Source of the DNA: Cyanoderma ruficeps
Lineage: Eukaryota; Chordata; Aves; Passeriformes; Timaliidae
Length of the DNA stretch: 64,000 nt
Direction: 5' to 3'
NCBI GenBank assembly: GCA_008694505.1
Contig: VZDJ01007749.1
Coordinates: 9,848,918-9,912,917 of the forward strand
Below the pieces are notes generated by a model. The model saw only the letters and a program-made list of their open reading frames with translations, did no database searches and was not told the origin of the DNA. How positions within the stretch are numbered: the first letter of the stretch is position 1; each line of letters starts with the position of its first letter. This document shows positions 35,422 through 48,717 of the stretch, piece after piece. The position numbers and the translations under genes are program-made.

Positions 35422-37923
35422 GTAATGGATTTATTTCCTTGTAGTGGGTGTTGCCCCATATTGTCACGTGCAAATGAAACATTTTTTATAAATGATTGAT
35501 TTATAGAATGGCAGAGCATATTACAAAAACAACAGTCATTTACAGTAAATATTTAATTTTCGGTCTGGTGTTCTAGTAAGGCTGCTTGGAAAGAAAACAA
35601 GTATTGGGATTTTGTGTGACTCACTGTGGTAGGTAATTCGTAATCTCTGAAGAATATACATTCTACAGTCCTTGGAAAGTACACTGTTGATTGTATAAGA
35701 ATTGCATAATGCATTCCCAAACTTGATTAGTAAATAATGCTCTACCTGAGTGAATGTTGCTTACAGAGAAATTCTGTGCTAGGTATGGTATGCCACAGAC
35801 TGAAATGTAAATGAGAGTGTGTTTTGTTTTTTCTCAAATCTGGTCTGGAATAACAGCATAGAATGGAGTTATGCTGTGCCAGAAGCTCTTGGTAAAATCC
35901 AGAACCCCCTCAAAATACATTTAGTTTCATGTTTTGTTATGCAATCTGTGTGTGAGCAATGCTCATCCATGCTTGGAAATCTTGTAAGAAGATGTCACTG
36001 TAATTGCTGATGTGGATGTCTGGAAAATGTGTGCTAACTAACGTATACAAACATGCAGACTGTATTTCTGATGTTGAAATAGTACAGTTAATGAAATTGC
36101 ATGATTTTGTGGCAAGACTAGCATAAATGTCATTATTCAGATGCAAGGTTGTGAATTATTTTGGTGGGTTTTGGCATTAAACTTGAAGTTAAGTTTGTTT
36201 CACAAAGCAGAAGGTCTGCTTTTGGAATGAGATATGTAAACCTTTTCACAGTATTTCCTCTCACTACCAATCATCCTTATACCACGTGTTCTAAATTAAA
36301 CAGTCCAGATTCCAAATGAAAGCTGATGTCTATAGTACAAACATCTGCTTTATCATCTTTAGTACTGGTGAATTATTTCCTCTGTTCAGCTCTGGGTTGC
36401 CTGTGGAAAAATGTTCTGTCTATGAATTGATCTGATCCTGTTATTCTCAGTTACTCTGGCTGCAGCATGGTACTTCACCATATAAGATGCAGTGTGGGTA
36501 CTTTAAATCAGGCCTTTCTCTGTTAATAGCATATAAAGTTGCTACTGCTCTTGACAGAACTGTTTTTATTGTTTTCATAGGTGAATGTACTAAACAGGTT
36601 TTTAGGTTTTTATACCCTGCTTCGCCTAACTGAATAACACATTAAATATATTTTTGCCTTCTCTGGGTTATTCCTCCTCCTGTAATCCTGTATGTCTGAA
36701 AGTTGGCTGTAGAAACCTCTGCTAAACTTCGCCTAGAGTGACTTTCTTCGTGGAAGTCACATCTCATATTTAGTTGCTTACTTCATCAGGCTTACTTGCT
36801 TAAATGCTCTGCTCTGTCAGTGCTTAACAATTTAATCCCTTATAGCACTTAAGTATTGCATCACCCATATAAGATTTAAAAAGCCCGTGGCCAGGCTGGA
36901 TAAGTCTATGGACCCAATTTTTGTCTTGACCTGATGAGAACTGTGAGTTAATGGAAGTTCTCTCAGACAAGTTAATTTCCCCTCCTTGTTTTGTTTCTGG
37001 TTTGAGCTTTTGATAGTTTGGAATTTTCTGAAAAGAACTGGAAATGGGTTGTTCTCTGATAAACATGAAGAAGACAAGACCAAAGTCTGTAAATAAGAGT
37101 TCTGAACAGAATCAAATAGAAGAATTTTATTGGACTACTTCTTGAAGTTTTGGGTTACAGTTGTGAGATTAAATTCACTCTATCAAATAAGAAATAAATT
37201 GCAGTCTCCTTCATGTGATAATCTGCCATCCATATATAAGCATCGATCAGGTCTTTCTCTGAGCTCAGATCCAGTGGGATTTTGTCACACTTTTCATTTT
37301 CTGCCCTGATTATATATTGAGAAGGGATTACACAGGCATTCCAAAAGATTTCCTTTTTGCAATGAACTTGCTGCCAGGCTTCTGACAAAATTCAGTAAAT
37401 ATATTCAGCTATATTTATTAATTCAACAGAGTGATATCAGTGATACTCTCTGAGGAAGGTAAGGTCTAACATTCAAGACAGTAGCATTTCTCACTACAAT
37501 GTCTTAATATTTTAATGAAGCCACACTGTTTATTCCAAAACTTCAAGGAATATCCTCCATACAATTTTTCAACTGATTGTCTTTATATATGACAGATCTA
37601 ATTTCTGTTAAGTTTATTTAATTTTATTTTATGTATCTTAGCTCCTTGGAGGATTTCAAAGTGGTCAAGCAAAGAAAGTTAGAAGCCACCATGTAAAACA
37701 GAAAGACAGGGACTTGTGATTTGGGGGTAAGGAGTAATGGAAGACTAGAGAAGTAACGGTGAAATGGATGAAATTAGGACTGGTGAATTGAGGATTCTGG
37801 TAGGATTTTTTTGATATCAGAAAACATGATATTTCAAATGTAAAGTGTTTTCTTAGAATGAAAAGAATTCTTGTCATCTTGTTGCAAAGCAGAGGAGCAA
37901 CTTCATTTGATTTTGTTTTCCAG

Positions 37924-38095
37924 CCAAGCAAGCAAGAGCCTGAAGGAAGTATGGACATACACAGTTATTTCATTTACAAAAGTGCAGCTATTATGTCTTT
38001 ATTTTCAAGGCCTCCTTGTGCAGGGACCTTCTGGGTTTAAAGATCAACATTCACTAAACAACAGTCAATAAAAACTTGGATTAGAAGCATCCACT
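37924..38095 (+). ncRNA. Weak candidate terminal exon of a plus-strand noncoding transcript
   Basis: A strong acceptor (TTTTGTTTTCCAG) ends at 37923. About 145 bases later there is an AATAAA signal at 38067-38072, followed by GT-rich sequence (TGTCTGTGTT) near 38101. The spacing suits a small last exon. No RNA evidence is available from the sequence, and AATAAA is frequent in AT-rich DNA. Confidence 0.15.
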
Positions 38096-38810
38096 GACCC
38101 TGTCTGTGTTCTAGGAATTGGTGTTAGAAATTCATTTGGAGTTAGAAAGCATTTGGGGTTTATGCTTTGGGGAAGGTGGAAAGCTGTGACACAGAGGTGT
38201 CTTGGAAAGAACCAATTTGTGGTCAGCAAAGATTCTTTTCAAGGTTGTTAACTTCTGTATCCCTGAATTGTGTTTTTTACATAGCTGCCTAAAGGATTTC
38301 TGCAGTTTCAGTTGGAATATGTTCCCCAGCCAAAACACTTGTGTGACACAGCTGCTACCATTTGGCTCATGGATGCTCACCTTTCAGTTAGGGCTGAAGT
38401 AACCTCTGGCTAACTTCTAAGATAACTGCAGTGGTTAAAATTCTTCATACTCACATGTTTCAATATTAATCAAGCTTTTGGGCTTATTAATATTATGATT
38501 ACTGCATTTTGTCAAGACATGGGGCTGTCACCCAAGAAGTCTTATCTATTGGTTTGCAGTTTTGCCTAAGGCATGTTAACCTGACAATTGTATTGCTAGA
38601 ATTTGGAGAATTTGTTGTAATCAACTATTGTTGCTAAAATGTTTAATTCTGTAATGTAAATGTGCAGGAAGGCTATGAAAGATGCATAGTTTTCTATTGG
38701 AAAAGATTAATTTCAGTATTTAAAAAATTAATACGTGTTGTGTGCATATCTTGAGTTTTTTTCTTTTCTCTTGGAAGTGCTTATGTATTTTCCTCCTCTC
38801 TTAGGAGTCT

Positions 38811-38838
38811 AAATTTTTCCATCTGAATGGAAAAATTT
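38811..38838. repeat. Perfect 12-bp inverted repeat with 4-nt loop
   Basis: AAATTTTTCCAT (38811-38822) and ATGGAAAAATTT (38827-38838) are exact reverse complements around CTGA. It could extrude as a hairpin or, if transcribed, fold as a stem. Confidence 0.85.
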
Positions 38839-38866
38839 GAGAAGCTTCTTCTTTCAGTCTCTCTCC

Positions 38867-38897
38867 TTTTTTTTTTTTTTTTTGGTTCTTATATTTN
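38867..38897 (+). repeat. Poly(T) run with adjacent undetermined base
   Basis: Seventeen T residues end at 38883. A single N lies at 38897 in ATATTTNTAC. It is a homopolymer-linked assembly uncertainty. Confidence 0.85.
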
Positions 38898-41800
38898 TAC
38901 CCCAAATTTGTCTGGTAGCTCCAGAGAACAGGAGTGAATGAACTAAAACAGCCCATTACTGTTCAAATGTTTCCTGAACAAAAGGCTCATGTTCCTCACT
39001 GAAGAACCTCAACATGATGAAGTGTTTTGAGGTTAGTGAAGGCTGATTTTTTGGTGTTAGATACCAAGTCCAGATTCGTACAGTGAATCTGCCTCTCACA
39101 AAAATCAGCCCCCTTTGCTGGTTTTTGCTCTTATCACAAGCCAGTTGTATGAGACTAGGGACTGATTTTTATCATGCACAATCCTATGGAGTATGTCATA
39201 TGGATTAGGGTAGTATCATTTTGCTTCTCCAAAATGTGTGCTTGGCTGGAAGGACTTGAAAGAACAATGATAGATGTTCTCTGCTGGACAAGAGGAGATA
39301 AATACTTCCCTAAGTGCCCAAGCCAACAGCATAATAAAAAAGGAGGCACTTCAGTTTCCTAAAGGTCAAATTACCTTTCAAGAGCAAATTCCAAACTCTG
39401 AACCACTGGAGTTTGTGTAGTAAGTGTGACACTGACATTTTGTACAGCCCATGATGAGATGAACCCACAACTTAGAGTGTTGGCCACACCTACCTGTCCT
39501 GTATTTTACTTGAATCTGCCAATCTTGGACGTGTCTTTTTCATGTAGGAAAAGATGTTAATCTTAATTTTGATACTCTGTGTTGGCTGCCAGGCCTTTCA
39601 CAGCCATACTGATGGTGGACAGCTCTTGGGCTTGCGAGGGGAGTGGCCATGGGTGATGTTTGTGGGAGGTGTAACATCTGTGGGACAAGGAGGGGTTCAC
39701 CACCTTGCCTGAGGCAATAGTGAGGTGGTTGCATTATGTCACTTTTCCATATCCCTGATCAAATCAGTGTGATTTAGCCAGAATAATTTTTAATCTGCAT
39801 GAGTAAGAACCTCCCTGCAGTGTGTGTTTTTAAGTTCTCTTCAAATAGGGAGTTATTTTGCCCTTTGCTTGGCCTTTTTATTTTAATGGTTGCTGAGGTT
39901 AATGGGTCTTGTGTTCAGATTTTAATGCTGCTTTTATATGGCTGCAGAAAATAGCTTAGACACACAACCCTTATACTTGTAAACCTGAGGAAATACAGGA
40001 TCCAAGGACCTATAGGCCAGTTGCAGTATGTAAAGGATCTTCACTCAGAGGCACTAAAATTTTAATCTTTTCAATATTTGCACATATTGTTAGAGGTGCA
40101 CAATTTCCAACTTTCACCCCTCCCAACCTCATTATAATGTGCTGTTGAGCTGAAAATAAGAACTGATATCCCTCTCTTGGGCTCTGTTCCAGCAGTGCTT
40201 GGGTCCTTGGGAACAGACACATCCTTCTCCTGCTGATTGCCTGCAGTTGTTTCCCAGCTCTTTAAATCACAGCACTGAGATGCCAGCAATCCAGATATCA
40301 GAGCTTCTGCTTCATTTCTCCCAGGCAGAAATGTGATTTGGCACTTACCTACCTATTCTTTGACTGGAACTTTTTAAGACACCTTAATTTGATATGTTTG
40401 GGATTTCTGTAAAAGCCTTCATATGCTGTAAATGAAGATGTATCATCTGAGAAATGAGGGTCATGTTTAATTGCAAATGACTTGGGTTTACTGCATTCTG
40501 GTGTAATTTTGTGATGTCCTCACCCAAGAAACAGCACATGATTATTTGTAAGCTTGCCATCCCTGGGAGGAAATTTGATAAGGCTTTCAGGATCTGCGTT
40601 GTAAGGCCAGTAATTGCTGTGATCCAATAAGGGAGAGCTCTGTGGTGGCATCACTCGAGAGAGAGTAAGCGTGGTGTGACTGCTGCTGCTTCTCGGATCA
40701 TGCTGCCTAATGAAAGATTAATGATGAGATGATGCTCTGTAACAAACATCTAATACTGCCACCAGGTCACAGGTTTGATTTGAACCAATCAATACAGTTC
40801 ATTCTCCTAAGGGTAGCTAATGATAGCATGATTATGAGAAATGAAATGGCCTGCAATCTAAGACAGCCTGCTCCTTCTCACTGTGTCAGCTTTAAAGGAA
40901 CAGCATTCCTTTTATAACGTCATCTAAACCTTGGGAAGAAAGGAGAGTTTAAATTCTAGGGGAAAATGTTAAGAAAACTTTTATTAAAAATTGGAACTCA
41001 AGAAGAGAATCCTGTATATTAAATAAATTAGAATTAAAATTCAATGAAACATAAGTTGGAAAGAAAAATGTCTCATATTCTCAGAGTTAATGGTATCTGA
41101 AAGAGAAAAGAGTTTGATTTGACCTTGGTGTTTAAAGATCAGATGTACATTTATCTGTGTGTTCTTAATCTTTAGAGTGAACTCACTTGCCTATGAAAGG
41201 CAGGGAGGGGGTCAAGTCCCCTCTATGTCACATTGACCCATCTGATGAGAAAAGGAAAGAAATTGGAATATCATTCTTCTTCAGGGCCAGATACATTGCA
41301 GATGTAACCTACTGAGTATTTTTTTAAAATTATACCAGCTATATTAATTGCAGAAGGCAAGTTTAGGACACAGAGGAGGGTCTGTATTCAAGTAATTCCC
41401 TGAAAGATAATCCTATGAGGGGCTGAACAATCTCAGAAGGCAGAATGAGGAAATAAAAAGTTTTTCAAGATTTCAAGATTCAAAAAGATTTTCAAGATTT
41501 TTTTTTCCTGAACCTCTAAGCCTTTTGAAGTAGATTTTGCATTCTTGCTTTTGTCTGAGTAATAATGTGCCGTGAAAATGTCGACAGTAAGTTACTGTAG
41601 CTACACATGGAGTAAGATACTGTAAAATATGAATAAGGGAGCTTGACTTTTGAGCTCTTGGTTATGATACTTAAACATTCCAAGGTGCAGAGTGGGAATT
41701 CCCTACCTGTCTTTAAAAAAAAACCAAACCCAAAAAAACCCCCAGACTCAAGCTTAAATTCTCTAATGCAATATTCTGATTTTCATAGGAAAGTAGAATT

Positions 41801-42271
41801 CCTGTCCTCTAGGTATGAACAGAACCATGCTGACCTGGCTTTCAGTTACTTCTTAGGAACAAAACAGTATTCTAAAAAAATCACAATAATTTATTTCCTA
41901 GATGAAAATAGTATTTGTTTAGTACTTAGGATACTTGGCTGTGTGGTACTTCCATTCTAGATTAGTAACATCATAGGCTTTGTAAATGTTACCATTATTA
42001 TCATTAACAATGTTACGTTCCTAATACCTGGAACAAATTAAAATTATCACCAAAAATATCAATTTGTCATCAAAATATCAGTACTGGAAAATACATTAAA
42101 TGCAAATAGAATTTTCCTGCTAACATCATTTCCCAGGAGCACAGATGCACTGAAACACTCCCTTGCAGTGACTAAGCAGTGTTGGGTGAGTGAGGCGCTT
42201 CCTAAGACCTGAACAGCAATTCTAATAGCAATTTCAATCTTGCATTTTGCCACTCTGACACAGTTTTAAGA

Positions 42272-42292
42272 AATATATATATATATATATTG
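42272..42292. repeat. TA dinucleotide microsatellite
   Basis: About ten uninterrupted AT units. Nothing else is notable. Confidence 0.85.
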
Positions 42293-44215
42293 ACATTAGG
42301 TGACATTTCTTAATGTTTAGCTTTCTAGTTTTTATCATACAGCAGGGGTGAGGACAAATTAGTCACCCCTGGCTGCAATCTGAGCACCTGTGCCTCAGCC
42401 ACTGGAGCTGTATCTGTTTTATTTGATTTCTTCCCCTCCGTATTGATTGCATTTCCTTTCCAGACTGCACTGTGATCAATTGCTATCGCGTTTCTTGGAT
42501 TAACTTGGATTTCTCATCTTTTCTATTTCCATTTCCTTTTTTGTATTCCAGTAAGTGCTTTAAAGCTTTAAAATTTTAAAAAGAGTCTCTTTCCCATAAA
42601 CCCTGGAATTTGCCAGGATCCCTTCTTACAAGAGGAGCAAGGTCTAATGGTGAACAACCTGAGAGATGGACATTGCTGTGTTTTGATCCCAGCTGATTTA
42701 CTTTTAATGCCTTAAGCAAGTCTCTAAACTACCTGCCAGCAGAGCTGTGAGGATTAATTGAGAGGACAAAGTGCTGTGTAATGCTTGACATTGTCTGAGT
42801 TTAACAGTCAGTGTACGTTTAGTGCCAGTTTTGAAAACAAAAGTCTGTGATGCCAGTGGGTGAAATTGTTTGGTTTGGGGTTTTTTTGAGTGGTCTTGCC
42901 TGTAGAATGACAATAGGATTCCTGACTCCAGCTGTAGGAATTCATAGTTACACAGACTTCAGGGGAAAAACTGACATTTCTCCTTAGTAACTGATGTTTT
43001 TTCTTAAAATACCTGTCAGTCTTGGAGAAAAATATAAGTTTTTCTGTCTTTGTGAGGTTTCATGTTGAAATGAATTTCAAACTTGTTGCTATCCATAGTC
43101 CTGGAACAGAAGATGGAAAAAAAAATAATATCCAGAAGAAAAATATGCCAAAACTGATGTCTAGAGAAACAAAGTAGTACATAATGCTGTTTATTTTAAA
43201 TTGTAATTATTTCCATATAAAGGGTATTGTAAAGCAAATATGCAAAGTATTGAATTTTGTCAGCTTGTTAATAGTTAGAAGAGTCTTTTCTTTTAGAAGA
43301 ATTAGTTTATCTATATCCTTAGTGTTTATCTTATTTTTATAACTGCGTCAAACTTCTCTGCAATTGCACTATTTGTACTTAATTTTTCTTGAATACCAGT
43401 GGCAAGATCTTGCATTATGTTTCAGTCTGATTAGCACTTTGTATCCTGACACTGCCTTTCCTGGCAACATCTCACCCAGAATATCCCACTGTTCTTTGTG
43501 CCACATCACAGTGATTGCTCACAGTCATCCTCTGATACGCCCCCTTCTTTCTCCTCATTTGTAATTTCCAGCTTCTCACAGGAATTCTTACTCCTATATG
43601 GATGACCATGCACTTTATCTAATTTCTTTCTGTTATTGCACAGTTCCCTTGGTGTGGAATACAGTCTTTCTTTGTACTAACAGCTTATCACAAACCCAGT
43701 TTCTCTGCCAAGGTCACAAGGGAAAACATTAAATATGTCTCGAGGCAGCTACTGGAGGAATTACCCTTACAGTTTCTCTCAGCCTGATATTGGAATTGTT
43801 TGAAAGGCTTTCTCTTTAACCAGAGTGTAGAAATGTAAGTGCATATATTCCAAATTTTCCTGTTAAGTGTATGCATAGATCTTAGATTGTATCAATCATA
43901 CTGAAGCATAAAAATGGATTGCCCTACAGTAATCAGAGAAGTCTCTGAGAGGTTCTAGATGTTCTTCAGGGATTTGCAAAACAGCTCCACTCAGTCCACT
44001 ATGCCAGCACAAAGATTTCCAAGCCAAGCATCACATTTAAGAAAACATCTCTGTAATTGTTACTTGCTTCCAGTCTGCCCACTGTGTAACCAGGGCTGTG
44101 ATTTAGGGCTGCCAGGGCTGGCATGTGTTTTTAAACACCTTTCAGTAGCAGAACAAGCCAGTGTTAGTAACTGAAGTTTGGGTTATGGCATTCATATCCA
44201 TTCTGAGCTTTATCT

Positions 44216-44297
44216 GGTCAGGTCTGGAGTATTGCCAAGGATGAAGCATATGCAGCCTCTTTGGACAACTTGCTCCAAAGCTTGGTTGGTGAACCAT
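44216..44297 (-). mobile_element. Old, degraded CR1 LINE 3' fragment, antisense to the window
   Basis: TCAGGTCTGGAGTATTGCCA, then AAGGATGAAG, GCAGCCTCTTTGGACAACTT and GCTCCAAAGCTTGGT align by eye with the antisense of the conserved CR1 segment (CCAAGGATGGAGACTCCACA, CCTCTCTGGGCAACCTGTTC, CAGTGCTTGACC). About 80 bp is recognisable. Divergence is high, so this is an ancient insertion with no coding capacity. Confidence 0.5.
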
Positions 44298-45559
44298 GTT
44301 AATTCTGAACTCAGGCTTGCCTGAGAATCATTATAATCATGTTGGTGTGTTGTTGCTTAGGCCTAATGTACTTAAGCTAGCATGCACATTGTTATTTTAA
44401 GTATCTCCACCCGTGTCCTGATTTATATGTAAAATAGGTAGTTCTCCCAGAAATTTGACCGAGTTATTGGCTGTGACTGATGGTGAGGCCTTTTAGTAAC
44501 TGGATATTTGAGTCTGAGCACATCTTTAGTTCATATTTTCCAAGGCAACCTCCTGCTTCTATTTGGCACGTGATTTGGGAAATGTAAATCAAATCATTTG
44601 GCAAAGTGTTTTTCTGATGTCATTTTTAAATAGAGCAGATGTTTAAATGATCCTGTTTACCTTTGCAATTGTAGCATCAAAGGTGAAGAAGGAGCCCCTT
44701 TAAAACTGGGCCCTGAACATTCTGTTCTTGAGTTTCAGTTGCAGCTGAAACTTTTGGAAAACTTGTCTCTGATGTTAATGGGAATGAGATCGGGCATGTT
44801 TATAGAATAAAGGCATTATGTTGGCTGTTAGTGGTGCAATGTGTATGAATAAAAAGGGTTTATCTCACTAAATGTTCAGAGGTTTGCCTGAAATCACTTT
44901 CAATATCCTTTCTTGTTTTCTATACAGTAAACTATGTAATTAGGGAACATGTTATGCAGCAAACTCAGTTTAAAAAATTGATTTTTAAAGCATAAAAGAG
45001 GCAGTGACTGAAGTCCTGCCAGGCTCTATCGAATACTCACATGTATTATATTGTAAACATAATATGGTTTTACTGTATGTTGTCATAATAATTGGCAATG
45101 GTACTGGAGTCAGTCATTGAGTGCTTTGTTCATGTGGTAATAGATGACAAGGGCTGCAACATTTGTTGGCAGCAAAGTTGTTTTCCTATCTCTTTCTCCT
45201 TGTAAATTGGTTTCAGAATAGTTTTGTGGGGTTTTTTTCAAACTGACTGTCCTAGGATCCAGATGGCTTTATCTCTTTTTAATGAGATTTGGGATATTTT
45301 CCTTACAAGTGGTGTTCACTCAGTGCTGCCACAAAGGCTGCATTCTTCATTTTTCTTAGAGTGGCACTGTGACGAGAGAGGGGAGGCTCAGCAGTGACCC
45401 ACAGCACAGAGGGGTGGATTGAGATTCAGTGGGATCCAGGGCTGAAAGGTAGCCTGAGTCAGGAGAGAACATGAAATGTTAGTCTGGAGGCCAGAAAATG
45501 GTTTTAGGTTTGTGGCTAGGACCAGCCTAGTTATTCTGTGTAGTCTTGATTCCGTGATC

Positions 45560-45958
45560 CTACCTCATGCAAGCCATGTTACTGGTGTCCAGCAGGCTGA
45601 GATGGAATGGGACCTGTTCTTTGTGAGTAACTAGAAAAACTGCCCTATTCATTTCCAAAGGTTCTGAAGGGACAGTCAGAATAGAGAACAGTTGGGAAAT
45701 GGCCATTTTTCCTGCAGAAACTCCCAGAGATTCTTTATTTTTCTTGTTAGTTGCTGGAGTTTCACAGGACACAAGCCTGTTCAAATTATTTCTTTTAAGA
45801 TTCAGACCACATGTAACACAGGGCTCTGCAGGATGCTGAAAGACAATTTGTGGTGGCTTGAGGCATTCACAGTAGGCATTAATTTCACTTGTAAGGGAGT
45901 GAATTTCATCTAACACAGGTTTAACAGCTGAAAAAAGTTGCCTGTACCAGCATTTCAC
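45560..45958 (-). other. Unrecognised 132-codon open frame, probably chance
   Basis: The frame opens at an ATG in MKCWYRQLFSAVK and ends TSNMACMR. It includes a CVTCGLNLKRNN stretch and unexceptional amino-acid composition. An acceptor-like TTTTTTCAG lies within it, in gene sense, before the codons for AVKPVLDEIH. I recognise no domain, and the length is within what 64 kb of six-frame random sequence yields. It could be a decayed exon. Confidence 0.12.
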
Positions 45959-48665
45959 CTTCCAAATTCAGACTATAAGCCTCAACTTTCTTAGCTTCAG
46001 ATTCTTGTTAAATCTGCACCAACACAACTGTGCATCACCGTGCTTTTACCTATTTGTATGTCTTTCACTTTTTTGCCAATTTGAGTCAGGTCTTCCTGAT
46101 TTTAGTTACACATGATGTAGTCACGTGCCTCTACCCTTTTCAGGCTCCCATGCCTTCTCTTGTACTGTTTGTGCCCCTGTCCTGCTGTCTCTGTGTCAGT
46201 AATTTTTTGTCTCATTTCACATTGTTTACCACTCTCTCTCTCAAAGCCCATTTGTGTCTTGTCTCCATTTTCAGTGTCCTTGGGTTTCCAGCTGCAGAAT
46301 ATTCCACCTGCATGTATCTCTACTTCTGTCAGCAGGACAAGAGATGCAAAACAATCAGTTCTATGAGGATGTCTTGTTCCTACAAAGCAGACATAACTTG
46401 ATTATGTCTTGCACTGCCCTGTGGGATTTGGCTTTCTCTGTTGTCTACACGGACATTCTGGTTCTGTAAAGCTGCTGCCAAAAATCTGAACCCAAGGCAG
46501 GGATTGTCTCACTCTATCCATAACAATATCTCAACTATTTCCACTTAGAAAACGCACAAATTAACATTATAATGTTTTCTCAACACTGTAAAGATTTTAT
46601 TGACTGGTATGTGATGGAATTGCAGCATTTTTTTCTTAGTGATATGTAGCAACAGGTGCAGGTGTAAAATGTTTTGTTGTGCGACTAATCCGTATTTTAA
46701 AACAACATTTGCTCATAAGAAATTATTGATTAGGACATGCTAACAGGTCCTCTCCCTAGACCAGTGCTCTGCAGAGCAAGACATGCATTGGCTGCATGGG
46801 ATCAGAACAGAATCAGAATAGGAGAATTTTCACACAAGGGAGCTGAAAATTGCAAAACCGCTGTGAATTTTTCTTGGTGTACTTTACACCCTGTGAGGGG
46901 AAACCTTCATGCAACAGTTCTCAGTAATGTAACTGGGACTGATTTAGTTTGTACTTTAACCAATAAAAAAGTCCTGATATCTGCACATTTTTTTTTCTTT
47001 ACTATTATCCAATCTGCTGCTTTAGCACTCAAACTTTACAAACCATAAAAAATCTTACAGGTATGGCTGTAATTAGCCCCATTTCTTACTTTGGGGGAAA
47101 TGGCAGAATGTGATAGAAGGGTTTCCTGTACTGGAGTAACCAGAGGTTGGACCTGTTTATATCCTCTACACTGGAAAATTCAGAAAAGGGTAGTTTTGCC
47201 ATTCTTGAGATTCTAAGGTGATATGCTTGAAAGCACACAACAACCTAGCTGTAGGCAAATTGCCTTTCCAGGTGTTTTCCAGCTTTATCAAACATTGTAG
47301 CAAAGATTAGGAAAGAGCTCACAGATGCAGCTTTTCCTTGATGAGTTATCTTATTTATTACAATTCTCCCTTTGATAAATTTATTTGCAAAGAGGCTTGA
47401 AGCTCTTGATTTCTTCAAAGTGGCATTGTTTATTAGAAAACCGAAAGATCATGTATTGTCTTGTATGTGTACATCTTACCTGGGAGATCATGTAAACTGC
47501 TGCTTCTTGCAGATGGATAAATTCACACCTGTCTTTTTCTGGAGGCTGCCCCAGGGGCAGGTGCAGAGTTTGTGAGCATGAAGTGGGTGCTGCACCACGC
47601 TGGAGTCACGCTACACTCTTTGTCCTTCATAGTACCCTACACTTTCAGCGGGTGCTGGGGAAAACTTTGGCCGTCATCCTTTAAACAGCATGGTGTTTGC
47701 ATTTCCTTGGTCATCGTCCCAGAGCAAAGTTCAGTAGGTTGAGGAAGTGTTGTTTAAGTGCAACTGATCTAAAAATATATCAAAAGGAAGACTACTGTAT
47801 ATGAACAAACTGTGGAGAGGCTTTATATAGGCCTGTTGATATCTGTAAATACATAAAACAAGGAAGCAGCAGCTTATGACATGGTTATTTCTGGAAAAGC
47901 AGAAGGTCTGACTGTTATTATTATACCATGCACAGCAGTTGCTCCTGAAGAAATTGTGTGTGGAATTAAGAAGTCCAAAATTAGAACCATTTCCATAGGG
48001 TTTTGAACACTCTGCTCCAGATCTTGCTGCTGCAAATCCATGGCAAATCACATATTAATGTCAGTGAGATCGAACTTAGGGTTTCCACTTCCCTCTAACT
48101 GCACCCTTTTAAAAAAACCCTTACCTTTCCAGGGAATACCTGTTCTGAAGAAAGCCTGAGGATCTGACAATCTTGAGTGAATTGTGGCAGATGTCAACAC
48201 ACAATATTCCAAAATCAGTGAAGTGCTGTGTTGGTGTCAGCTCATTTCAAAGAGAGAAAAATATATTTACAGTATCCACATGGGCGGAAAAAGGCTGGGA
48301 GAACCTACTAGGTCAGTTAGCTTGCTCGCTGTGTCATAGGTCATTATTACCCAGTTACCTCTGTACACATTATTTTATGTTCAACTGCAGTATCAGGCAA
48401 ATACATGCTGACCTACAACACCCAAAAGCATATCCAGCCTTGAAATGAAGATGCCATTGAGATTTCCCATGGTAATTTCAGCTATAAATAGCTTGTTGTT
48501 TAATAGGCCATGTTTCTACATGAGCTTTGTGTTTACATGGAGTAACCATTAGGAACCAGCATTTTCTGTTCTATTAAGTCAAGCTAGATAATAATGTTAA
48601 CAACTGAGTCTTTTCTTCAAACATGTCGCTGCAAGGCATTTTCCTCTTCAAATAATTTTGTCTGC

Positions 48666-48717
48666 TTTTTTTTTTTTTTCTTTTTTTTCAGATGTAGTNT
48701 TTTTTTTTTTTTTTTTT
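48666..48717 (+). repeat. Two poly(T) tracts around an undetermined base
   Basis: T runs on both sides of TCAGATGTAGTN (N at 48699) suggest a homopolymer-length or assembly problem. The 119-codon open frame across it is an artefact of the poly(F) translation. Confidence 0.85.

Larger units (their letters stand above)
35422..44215. other. Gene desert with simple repeats; no recognisable gene
   Basis: All open frames are under about 105 codons and lack recognisable domains. Notable contents are the hairpin at 38811-38838, a poly(T) run with an adjacent N near 38867-38897, a TTTCAAGAT-type low-complexity stretch near 41455-41510 and a TA microsatellite at 42272-42292. Confidence 0.5.

Noticed and set aside
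40170..40215. Possible second antisense CR1 trace (CTCTCTTGGGCTCTGTTCCAG)
   Set aside because: Only about 30 bp resemble CR1 and the flanks do not, so chance similarity cannot be excluded.
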